From positions 209,215,501 through 209,279,500 of the forward strand of contig NC_092336.1 in assembly GCF_046630445.1 (NCBI RefSeq): a stretch of 64,000 nt of DNA. The letters are read 5' to 3'. Source of the DNA: Rutidosis leptorrhynchoides (taxonomy: Eukaryota; Streptophyta; Magnoliopsida; Asterales; Asteraceae). A model generated the notes under the pieces. The model was not told the origin of the DNA. It did no database searches and saw nothing but the letters and a program-made list of their open reading frames with translations. Position numbers and translations under genes: made by a program. Positions 11,644-22,233 of this stretch are shown one piece after another (position 1 is the first letter of the stretch; each line of letters starts with the position of its first letter).

Positions 11644-12500
11644 AGCCCATCTGACACGCCAGACTGCAGCCTGCATTAATTACGGATAATAATTATTATT
11701 ATTATATTTAAACCCTAATTAGGGTTATATATAATATATATTAATTTAGTTTTTATTATTAATTTGTATTTTTAGTTTAATTAGTTTATTTAAATTGTAA
11801 AATTAATAGTTTTAATAAATAAATAATATAAAAATAATATTTTTATAAAAATTGTACTTTTTACAACTTTTTATATATTTTTATATTTTTTCCCTTTTTA
11901 ATCGTTTTAGCGTAACTTTTGTATTTTTCGCTCATATTTAGTTTTAATTCATAGTCTTTGCCATAGTTATTTTTACTTCTAGAATTTTAGGCTTTGCCGT
12001 AGAATTCCTTAAGTGCTTTTTCTTTAGACTAAGATTTAAGTGCTTTAGAATTTTGCGACTCAGTTTTTAGATTTTAGTACCTTTTTAAGTTATTTCCATT
12101 TGGGATTTAGTTTTTCCTGTAAGCTTTAATATTTTTAGACGACTTTTTCCTATGTATCAATTATCATTCCAATTAGTAATCTCAATTTGCGATTATAATT
12201 TTAAGTTAGTTGTAGTAATAAGGTTAGGTTAGTCAAGTGTTTTAAGTTTTATAAGTTTCTTTTATTTTTCCGTCACCTTTTATTTTTCAACCATTTTTCT
12301 TTTTCGACCTTTTTCGACACGCTCTTTTTCTTTCTTATTTCTCGCTATTCTAGTTTTAGGACATAGATTTTTATTCTACTTCTTATCTAAATTTCTTAAA
12401 ATTACGAAAATTTATTTTAAGTGGTTAAATTGATAGACATCAAAATTTTCTGGTTCGTAGTAATAGTTGGATTTGTACGTGGACCGGGTTATTGGAGCCA

Positions 12501-12545
12501 AACAGTCCTCAATTATATTGAGACCAAACGAATCCTGCCCCTCTG
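12501..12545 (+). other. Conserved leader hairpin block (Athila-1)
   Basis: CTCAAT-tat-ATTGAG (12508-12522) forms a 6-bp stem and is followed by a conserved tail (ACCAAACGAATCCTGCC). The matching block in Athila-2 (61033-61077) has TCCAAT-tat-ATTGGA, so two base pairs differ in a compensated way. A packaging or translation signal is plausible. Confidence 0.5.
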
Positions 12546-12653
12546 CTGCATCTTTTGGCTATTCGAAACGTGGGCAAAATCAGAAAAGTCTATTGATTGG
12601 ATAACTTATTATAATTTTTCTTTTCTTTTAAAAACTAATAGGATATTCAGTGA

Positions 12654-15600
12654 ATGCACCGAGCAAGACGTTCACCACCTTTTGTACGTTCACCACCTGT
12701 AACTAGATCAAGACATTTAGCAAAATATTACCACCGTTGATTTTTCTTTAGAATCGTCATCCAGTCGACCAAGTACTCCAGTTCAAATTTCCGATAATCC
12801 ATTTTTTGAACCCGACCTCACAATTGAGAATCCGGAGAATATTCAGGAACGATTCATAGATCCTGAACCACTAAACTTTCCTCCGGAACCACCAATCATT
12901 CAAACAGAGATTGTTGAGGAACGAACCATTAAATCAGAATCCTCTAGTGATTCCGATTTAACAAATTCAATTATGGAGAATCTGGAACCTTTAAGTATGG
13001 AAGACCGAATGAGAGCTAAACGCACTGGCCAAGGTCACGCAATTACTCATCCAGACATTAATGCGCCAGATTATGAAATCAAAGGACAAATTCTACACAT
13101 GGTGACTAATCAATGCCAATTTAGTGGTGCGCCGAAGGAAGATCCAAATGAACATCTACGTACCTTTAATAGGATCTGCACACTATTTAAAATCCGAGAA
13201 GTTGAGGATGAACAGATATATCTCATGTTATTTCCCTGGACTTTAAAGGGAGAAGCCAAAGATTGGTTGGAATCGTTACCTGAAGGGGCGATTGATACAT
13301 GGGACGTTTTAGTTGAAAAATTTCTTAAACAATTCTTTCCTGCATCTAAAGCCGTAAGACTTCAAGCAGAAATTGTTACGTTTACACAGAAGCCAAATGA
13401 AACTCTATATGAGGCATGGACTAGATATGGAAAGTTATTAAGAGGATGTCCGCAACATGGTTTAGACACCTGTCAAATAGTACAAATATTCTACCAAGGA
13501 TGCGACATCACTACAAGGAAAGATATAGATATAGCAGCTGGTGGTTCTATTATGAAGAAAACCGAAACTGATGCTTACAAAATTATTGATAACACTGCTT
13601 CCCACTCACATGAGTGGTACCAAGAAAAAGATATCGTTAGATCATCTAAAGCAGCTAGAGCCGATTCTAGCCATGACTTAGATTCTATTTCCGCAAAGAT
13701 AGATGCTGTGGAGAGACGAATGAAAAAGATGACTAAGGATATTCACTCAATACGAATTAGTTGTGAGCAGTGTGGAGGACCACATTTGACAAAAGATTGT
13801 CTCAGTATTGAATTAACAATGGAACAAAGAGAGAATATTTCATATATAAACCAAAGGCCTGGAAATAATTATCAGAATAATTATCAACCGCCAAGACCAA
13901 TTTACAATCAAAACCAGAACTATAACCGAAATATTCCATACAACAACCAACAAGGTCCTAGCAATCAACAAGTATCCAATAATAATTACAATCAGCAAAG
14001 ACCTAATTTTCAAAACAAACCACCACAACAAACCGATGATAAAAAGCCGAATTTAGAAGATATGATGACGAAGCTAGTTGAAACTCAAACGCAGTTTTTC
14101 ACATCTTAGAAACAAACTAATGAACAAAATGCTCAAGCATTTAGAAATCAACAAGCTTCTATTCAAAATCTGGAACAAGAAGTAAGTAACCTAGCAAGGT
14201 TAATAGGTGAAAGAAAACCGGGAAGTCTACCTAGTGATACAAATGCTAACCCCCGGAATGAAACAGCTAAAGCTATTACCACAAGAAGTGGTACAACACT
14301 TAAACCACCTGAAATACCTGTAACTTCTGATGAAGCTATTCCTACTCCACAAGAACCACAACCTGAACAAGATAAGGAAACAGAACCGCTAGTTGAAAAG
14401 GTTAATGAAGATAACACAGTTAAGGCTAAACCTTATGTTAAACCATACCAACCACCACTTCCTTACCCGAGTAAAATGAAGAAAGAGAAACTTGAAGCCG
14501 AGCAATCCAAATTCTTGGATATGTTGAAACAGATAAATGTAAATCTTCCTTTCATTGATGTGATTTCAGGAATGCCTAGATATGCTAAATTCTTGAAAGA
14601 TCTAATCTCAAATAGAAAGAAAATGGAAGAACTCTCGGCTGTTACTATGAATGCTAATTGTTCAGCAGTGCTGTTGAATAAGATACCAGAAAAATTATTT
14701 GATCCAGGAAGTTTCACAATTCCATATTTTCTGGGTAGTCTTAGTTCAATAGAAGCATTGGCAGACTTAGGTGCTAGTATAAATCTAATGCCGTATTCAC
14801 TATACGCTAAACTAGACCTTGGGGAATTGAAACCAACAAGAATAAGCATACAACTAGCCGATAGATCAATAAAATATCCTAGAGGGATAATGGAGAACAT
14901 GTTAGTTAAAGTTGGTACTTTAGTATTTCCAGTAGATTTTGTTGTTTTGGACATGGAAGAAGATTCTCAAGTTCCTCTCATATTAGGAAGACCATTCTTA
15001 AACACGGCTAAAGAAATGATAGACGTGTTCGGTAAGAAATTGACCCTAAGTATAGAGGACCAGAGCGTTACCTTTTCAGTTGATAGAGCAATGCAACAAC
15101 CACAATCTGCAGATGATACATGTTATTATATTCAAACTATAGATGCACATGCAGAATTATTAGAAGAATTTTCAGAATTACAAGGAACAGGAGAATGTTC
15201 TTTAGGAGAAGGTAATGAACCAATTGATGAAGCTGAAATGTTAGCTACACTTATAGCTAATGGATATGAACCAACAACAGAAGAAATTCAAATGCTAAAA
15301 GAAGAAGACAGATATCGATACAAATCATCGATAGAAGAACCTCCGAAATTAGAGATAAAGCCACTTCCAAACCATTTGGAATACGCTTATTTACATGGTG
15401 AATCTGAATTACCTGTAATAATATCGTCTTCTCTTACTGAAAATGAGAAATCACAACTCATTTCTGTGTTAAAAGCTCATAAACCAGCCATTGCATGGAA
15501 AATTCATGATATTAAAGGAATAAGTCCTTCGTATTGCACGCATAAAATCCTTATGGAAGAAGGTCATAAAACGTATGTGCAACGCCAACGAAGACTAAAT

Positions 15601-18258
15601 CCTAATATGCAAGATGTAGTTAAGAAAGAGATTATTAAACTGCTAGATGCAGGTCTAATTTATCCAATCTCTGATAGTCCATGGGTAAGCCCAGTTCAAT
15701 GCGTGCCTAAGAAGGGTGGCATGACTGTCATTACAAATGAAAAAAATGAGCTTATTCCTACTAGGACTGTAACAGGATGGCGTGTATGTATTGATTACAG
15801 AAAATTAAATGACGCCACTAGAAAAGATCACTTTCCCTTACCTTTTATAGATCAAATGTTGGAAAGATTAGCCGAAAATAGTTACTATTGTTTTCTAGAT
15901 GGATTTTCCGGATATTTTCAAATTCCAATAGCACCCGAAGATCAAGAGAAAACCACGTTCACGTGCCCTTATGGTACTTTTGCTTACAAACGCATGCCAT
16001 TTGGACTTTGTAACGCCCCTGCAACCTTTCAAAGGTGTATGATGGCGATTTTTCATGACATGATAGAAGAATGCATGGAAGTTTTCATGGATGACTTTTC
16101 AGTCTTCGGTGATACATTTGAAACATGTCTAGTTAATCTTGAACGAATGCTTATTAGATGCGAAAAATCAAATCTAGTACTTAATTGGGAGAAATGCCAT
16201 TTTATGGTTAAAGAAGGCATCGTTCTTGGTCATAAAATTTCAAAAGAAGGAATTGAAGTAGATAGAGCTAAAGTAGATGTAATTGCTAAACTTCCACATC
16301 CCACCAATGTTAGAGGAGTTAGGAGTTTTCTAGGGCATGCCGGTTTTTACCGACGTTTTATAAAAGATTTTTCTAAAATTGCCACTCCTATGAATAAACT
16401 CCTAGAAAAAGATGCTCCATTCATCTTTTCAGATGAATGTATCAAATCTTTTAATATTCTTAAAGAGAAACTCACTAATGCGCCGATCATGATAACACCA
16501 AATTGGAATCTACCATTTGAACTAATGTGCGATGCAAGTGATTTTGCAATGGGAGCCGTTTTAGGACAAAGGATTGAAAAACGATTTCAACCTATATATT
16601 ATGCTAGTAAGACGTTACAAGGAGCACAAACGAACTATACAACTACTGAAAAAGAACTCCTTGCTATTGTCTTTGCTTTTGACAAATTTCGATCATATCT
16701 CGTTCTAGCAAAAACGGTGGTCTATACCAACCATTCTGCTCTTAGATACCTATTTTCGAAACAAGATGCTAAACCAAGATTAATCTGTTGGATCTTACTC
16801 TTACAAGAGTTTGATCTTGAAATCCGAGATAAAAGAGGAGCAGAAAATCTCGCCGCTGATCACCTTTCTCGTCTTGAAAATCCTGAGTTAGAAGTTCTAA
16901 ATGAATCGGCCATACAAGACAACTTTCCTGATGAATATCTATTGAAGATAGATTATAAAGAAATTCCATGGTTTGCAGACTATGCAAACTACTTAGTTTG
17001 TGGATTCCTTGAAAAAGGATTATCGTACCAAAAACGAAAGAAATTCTTCAGTGATATAAAACACTATTTCTGGGAAGATCCACATTTGTTTAAAAGTTGT
17101 CCAGATGGAATAATACGCCGATGTGTATTTGGAGATGAAGCCAGTAAAATATTAAACCATTGTCACACAGGACCAACAGGAGGGCATTATGGGCCTCAAC
17201 TAACAGCAAGAAAAGTTTATGATGCTGGATTCTATTGGCCTACAATTTACAAAGACGCACACATTCTTTGCAAATCCTGTGATGCTTGTCAAAGGGCCGG
17301 AAAAATAAGTCAACGTGATGAAATGCCACAGAATATCATCCAAGTATGTGAAGTATTTGACATTTGGGGTATTGACTTTATGGGTCCATTTCCAAAATCT
17401 CATAATAATCTATATATACTCGTAGCCATTGATTATGTATCTAAATGGGCGGAAGCACAAGCTCTCCCAACTAACGATGCACGAGTTGTAGTCAACTTTT
17501 TAAAATGTCTTTTTGCAAGGTTTGGAACACCGAAAGCTTTAATAAGTGATCGGGGTACTCATTTCTATAATAATCAACTTGAGAAAGTTCTTAAAAGATA
17601 TGGAGTAACTCATAAAATCTCCACCGCATATCATCCACAAACAAGTGGACAAGTTGAAAATACCAACCGAGCTTTAAAACGTATTCTAGAGAAAACCGTA
17701 GGTTCAAATCCGAAGGAATGGTCCATTAAATTGGAGGATGCACTCTGGGCTTTTAGAACAGCCTACAAAACTCCAATTGGAACCACACCTTTTAGACTTG
17801 TTTATGGAAAAGCATGTCATCTTCCAGTAGAAATTGAACACAAAGCATTTTGGGCTTTGAAGACATGTAATCTTGATTTACATGAAGCCGGACGTCTACG
17901 ATTAAGTCAACTAAACGAATTAGAAGAATTAAGACATGAAGCATACGATAATTCGTTAATCTATAAGGAAAGAACGAAGAAATGGCATGATAAAAGAATC
18001 AGAAGTTCAAAAGAATTTAAAGAAGGAGACAAAGTTCTTCTTTTCAATTCACGATTCAAGCTATTTCCTGGAAAATTGAAATCAAGATGGTCTGGACCGT
18101 TCATAGTCAAAAGAGTTTTCCCATACGAAACGATAGAATTAATAAATTCAAATGGGATTGAATTTAAAGTTAATGGTCACAGAGTTAAACACTACATAGA
18201 TAGTCCGATGGAAGTCGACAATGAAGTTAATCACAATTTCGACACCACAGCTAACTAA
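12654..18258 (+). pseudogene. Athila gag-pol polyprotein, nearly intact
   Basis: Gag probably starts at ATG 12654 (MHRARRSPP); a frame change near 12735 moves it into the main frame, which then runs to 18258 with a single stop, TAG at 14107-14109. Gag has the Athila capsid fold region (about 13090-13560) and one knuckle-like CEQCGGPHLTKDC near 13765. Numbering from the ATG at 14476, the protease active site DLGAS is at residues 97-101. RT carries FMDDF at 537-541. RNase H has CDAS near 16530, but the third catalytic motif reads TNH instead of TDH (near 16729), so RNase H is probably dead. Integrase has HH-CC (17160-17290) and a DDE core ([19 protein letters not shown]). The lineage assignment is confident; function is unlikely without a helper element. 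Confidence 0.9.
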
Positions 18259-18446
18259 GTGTGGGGAGAATCAAGGGGTTTATGTATTTTTGTTAGAGTT
18301 AGATTGTCTGTTTTCGTGTAGTTCTCGAAGATGGAACCCGAATGGTCTTTCCCTAGCAGACCCTAAAGAACTAGTCTTTTCCCCCCATTCTGAATTTTTA
18401 TTTTTTTTAGGAAATGAAGACTGCCTGTTAACTAAACTATGGTCTA
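18259..18446 (+). other. Spacer after pol with a PPT-like motif
   Basis: Starting right after the pol stop, AAGTGTGGGGAGAATCAAGGGG (about 18257-18278) resembles the true polypurine tract at 24333-24342. No gene is seen in the rest of the spacer. Confidence 0.45.
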
Positions 18447-18830
18447 ATGCTACACGCTTTGATTACTAAACGTAATAATGACACACTTCCAAGTGAAATA
18501 GTATCAGTAATCAGAGAAAGAATGGACGGAGTTAGAAAAGAATCCAGATGCGAAGATAATAAGTTACAATTTGGTAAAGGAAAATCAAAATTCGCAGCAA
18601 AAAGAAGAGCACGACACCTAGAAAGATGTCACAAATGCGGAAAATGGTCACATGGAGGTAAATGTTCAAATAATCAAACCTATTCAAACACCGAATTTGT
18701 TACTTTATGCAGAGACGGACCGTTCATATGTTTAGAAGAAAAGACACTGAATGCTCGAGGTTACGCCTATGTAGCTATGGAAAACCAATTAAACCGACTA
18801 TCTTATGAATGGGATAGATCATATAACTAA
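18447..18830 (+). CDS. Accessory ORF with CCHC-like motif between pol and env-like gene
   Basis: A 127-codon ORF (MLHALITKRNNDT) is basic in its middle (KGKSKFAAKRRARHLERCHKC). Residues of about 62-74 read CHKCGKWSHGGKC, a C-X2-C-X4-H-X3-C cluster, one residue shorter than the retroviral zinc knuckle. The C-terminal third (FVTLCRDGPFICLEE through WDRSYN) has no domain I recognise. It starts 188 bases after gag-pol in a different frame and lies upstream of the env-like module. A nucleic-acid-binding accessory protein is the obvious guess. A decayed fragment of a longer gene cannot be ruled out, and start-codon choice is uncertain. Confidence 0.5.
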   Translation: MLHALITKRNNDTLPSEIVSVIRERMDGVRKESRCEDNKLQFGKGKSKFAAKRRARHLERCHKCGKWSHGGKCSNNQTYSNTEFVTLCRDGPFICLEEKTLNARGYAYVAMENQLNRLSYEWDRSYN

Positions 18831-19853
18831 GAAATCTATTTCACAGGTATGTTTGTACAGTTTTTTATTTTTTTTTATTTTTAACCTTTTGATAATAAAC
18901 GCTAATTTGTTCGCTATAAAGTATTAAATTGGTATTGAATAAAATTAGGTTTGGCGACCGAAATTATTGATATCATTCAAAAATTTATTACATCACTACG
19001 AAATTTAACGTTTATTCTTAAGGTATAAATATCTTTAATCAATCAACCCAAAATATTTCAAAAATTTGTCATGAGTTAAATTAGGTCTTGGAACCGAAAT
19101 TACTTTACCGAAAAGAGGGGCGTATATTTTTGGTTATATTTGATTGATTAAAGTGGGATAAAAAGCCAAAAAGATTTTTAATTTTATTTTTACCATGTTT
19201 TTAAAATTAATATATAAATATTAAATCAATATTGTAAACTTTGTAAAATCAATATTTTAAAATTGTAAATATTTGAAAAATTAATATAAGTTTGGTGTGA
19301 ATTTTTAATTTTTAAAATATGAATTTTTAATTTTATGCATTTCAAATTTTAAGTTTGGTGTAAATTTTTAATTTTTAAAATATGAATTTTTAATTTTATG
19401 CATTTCAAATTTTAAGTTTGGTGAGAATTTTTAATATTAATTTTGAATTTTATATTTAAGTTGTGTGAATTTAAAAACAAAAATTTACTTTATCTCATTA
19501 AGTTAAAAATATAATTTTTAAAATCGTCGTAAGTTGAAGACTAGGTCTTTGAACCGAAATTGCTTTACCCAAGGGAGGGACGAGAACTTTTATTATCATT
19601 ATTTTTAATCTTATTGAATTAAAGTATGCCAAAAACATTAAAAAAACCCAAAAATCTTTACTTTTAAAAACCGCGCTTTGATTTGACAAATTTTAAAATT
19701 TTGTCGAGGGACAGACTAGGACAACGATCCGAAACGCCCTCGCTCCTAAAGGAAACCAAATTTTTAAAATTTAATTAATTATAAGTTTTATAAAGTATAA
19801 CCTTTTTATAAAAAAAAAAAAAAAAAAAAAATCAGAAATCACTGTAGCCGGCA
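18831..19853 (+). other. Noncoding region between accessory ORF and env module
   Basis: Very AT-rich. It contains several diverged copies of a block reading TAGGT...ACCGAAATT, then CTTTACC and a purine run (about 18948, 19085 and 19541, with a further copy at 22940). It also contains a 63-bp tandem repeat, and a run of 22 A (19810-19831) directly before the env-upstream palindromes. No gene is seen. Confidence 0.5.
19288..19440 (+). repeat. 63-bp tandem repeat
   Basis: Units begin AAGTTTGGTG at 19288, 19351 and 19414. The first two are nearly identical and the third is partial. They lie in the noncoding region upstream of the env-like gene. Confidence 0.8.
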
Positions 19854-19960
19854 CCCCATGCGATCGCATGGGGTTTGCACTTGGAACCCATGCGATCGCA
19901 TGGGGACCAAATGCAGGCCAGATACATACAGCAGCCTGTTCTGTCTTCCTCACCACAACA
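19854..19960 (+). promoter_or_regulatory. Palindrome pair and putative internal promoter upstream of env-like gene (copy 3)
   Basis: The perfect palindrome CCCCATGCGATCGCATGGGG (19854-19873) and a second 18-bp palindrome (19887-19904) have cores starting 32 bp apart (19857 and 19889). CACCACAA follows at 19951-19958, 49 bp after the second core, compared with 46 bp in the LTR. A pyrimidine-rich leader (TGTCTTCCTCACC) and the probable first exon follow. By analogy with the LTR this could be an internal promoter for the env-like gene. No strong TATA box is seen; GATACATAC at 19921 is the nearest candidate. Confidence 0.55.
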
Positions 19961-20044
19961 CACACACATTCACGAAACTCACCCAAAAATTCACCAATTT
20001 TCGCCATTTTTCCACCGTAATTCGTCATTTTTCTTGCTCTAATC

Positions 20045-22233
20045 ATGCCTAAATTCTCATTCTTCAGTAAATTGGTAAAAATTACACCCCTAAACTCTAT
20101 AAATTCCTAGTTTTTGTGATAATTACCAATTTTTTACCTAATGCAATTTTGTTAATTTCTAGTGTAATTAGTGTTAAATTGTTAGTATTTTATGCATGTA
20201 TAACCTAGATTGATGCTATTTAACATGATTTGAAGCCAAAAACTTCAAAATTTTTAGAAATCTAGGGTTTGTGTTCTTGAGCAATTTGGGGCTTTTTGAT
20301 ATAAACAGGTTATGGCCGATTTTTGTCATGAATTATTGCTAAATTGAGTAGTGTAACATGTTTAGATAGTTAAATGATCCAAACAATGATCCTAAACATG
20401 ATTTTTGGAGATTAAAGTGGACTTTTTAAGTCCAAAATTCATGAACTTGATTAATTTGATATATTTGCCATTTGAGACTTGTTTAATTATTAGTAATGAA
20501 TATTTTGACATGTTATTTGAGTTAAATGCTTATGAATTTTGTATACATTTTCATATGTGCTTATTTGAAAAGTGTAGAATTGTGAAAAATTGTGAAAATG
20601 TGTATAAGTTTAATTTTGATTTAACATGTTATAGTGATTGTTTTAAGTTGTTATTTTGCTAACACTAATGCATATTTGGATGCACAAATTTTGTGTTTAA
20701 TGTGTTTTGCAGAAAGCCGATACTGGAGGTTCAGGAGCATCATCATCTAGACGACCAGCACCAGCACCAGAACCAAAACCAGAAATGCAACACGAACAAG
20801 AACCACAACAGGAACAACAACAGCCTGATCAGCACATACCTTATTATGATCCGGTACAGTTTGTTGATGAATTCATAGTATTCCCAATGAGGCCGCCAGT
20901 AGAATTCCCAACGATTCCTGAGCACACTCTACATCCTAATCTGAGATTTGATAGAAGATGGAGAGATTACGAGACATATCAAAGGAACAAATTCAAATTG
21001 GTAACAAAAAATGTAGAGGTGCCAAGGGTAATTGATTGGGCCCCTTTGGAAACGGTCCATCTAGCTGACCGTGTTAGACAGCTTTTAGTTCAAAGGTATG
21101 GCAGTTCTTCTTTTACAGATTGGAAACGTCTTTTCACCATTCGTAGACCTGTATATAAGGAATGGTGTGTTGAGTTGATGAGTACTGTATCACTTGATAC
21201 AAATATTGTTAGAATAGATGATAGAAGATTTCTTAGGTTTATCCTTGGCGGGAGGATGTACAGAATGTCCATGCTGGACATGGCCAGGGCCTTACAGATA
21301 TATACTCCTGGTGAGTTGCTATTACCCGATTGTACAAACTTGATTCATTATGGTGAACGGGTAGATAGTAACTTTGACGCTGACGCCATTTGGAGGCGTA
21401 TGTCACATTTTGATGTTTTTACACGAGCAGGAGGACACTCCTATACACATATTGACAGAGCCGAGCTTCGTATTATTCATAGATTTTTGGCTAACTCGAT
21501 TACACAAAGAGGTCATAATAAAGAAAAAATTACCTTATATGATTTATTCTACCTAAAGTGTATTCGGGATCCTAGAAGCTTTGTCAATATCCCTTAATGT
21601 GTTGCTTTTTATTTATCTAAAATGGTAGAGGGAATGCAGGACGGGAGTATAATAGGAGGAGGTATTTTTGTTACTCTCATTGGAGAGTATTTAGGTGTTG
21701 ATAGGAACCAAGGGGGTCCATTACAGATTTGTAGAGAACAGGTTGAGCCCTTAGGATTGAAAGTTTATGTGGGTGCTAAGGTATTGAAAAGTAGACGTAA
21801 CCAGGCAGTACCCTATGAGGGATCTCATCCTCAGGTAGAGAGAGGCTCAGACGAGGAAATGGAGGAGGCGGAAGACATTAGGGATGTCTTTCGAGATGCT
21901 ATTCTTGACGTCCACTTTCGTATAGATGAGGAAGCAATGACGAACGCGGCCAGACATAGTATGTATGAGCAGTGGAACTCCGAGCGAGTATACGAGGATT
22001 ATAGGTGACGCCAACATGATAGCTGGTTAGTTCATCAGCACCAAATCATGAGCCAGCTATCATATCAGGTACCAAATAACTATGTACCTACTCGACCTGC
22101 TCATTTTCCGCCACATAGCCCCGATATCCGACCACCCTTTAACCGGTATGACTATAACCAAGCCTATCAGAACACCTATAACCAACAATGGAACCCACCC
22201 GATGAGATGAACTGGAACCCCTATCCAGACTGA
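20045..22233 (+). pseudogene. Athila env-like (third ORF) gene with probable intron, broken
   Basis: A short first exon is likely at 20045-20074 (MPKFSFFSKL), followed by a GTAAAA donor at 20075 and an acceptor TTTTGCAG ending at about 20712. Splicing would join it in frame to ADTGGSGASSSRRP. Exon 2 has a Gln/Pro-rich start, then the Athila/plant-transposon ORF domain with RFDRRWRDYETYQ, FTRAGGHSYTHIDRAELRIIHRFLAN and KITLYDLFYLKCI (about 20930-21560). Stops at 21595-21597 and 22006-22008 interrupt the same frame. The last part is Tyr/Asn/Pro-rich (to 22233). No clear signal peptide or transmembrane segment is seen, so the env label rests on position and family only. The intron is inferred from the sequence. 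Confidence 0.65.

Larger units (their letters stand above)
11272..12653 (+). other. Long 5' leader of Athila-1
   Basis: AT-rich leader between the primer site and the probable gag start. It holds an A-run (11529-11541), a palindrome pair (11597-11643) and a hairpin block (12501-12545). The distance from primer site to hairpin is about 1,250 bases here but only about 125 in Athila-2, so roughly 1.1 kb looks inserted or spliced out. An open frame at 12421-12702 has no recognisable domain and overlaps the hairpin block. Confidence 0.55.

Noticed and set aside
12421..12702. Leader ORF of 93 codons before Athila gag
   Set aside because: Its conserved part coincides with the hairpin block, and the protein is not conserved in Athila-2, where the frame is different.
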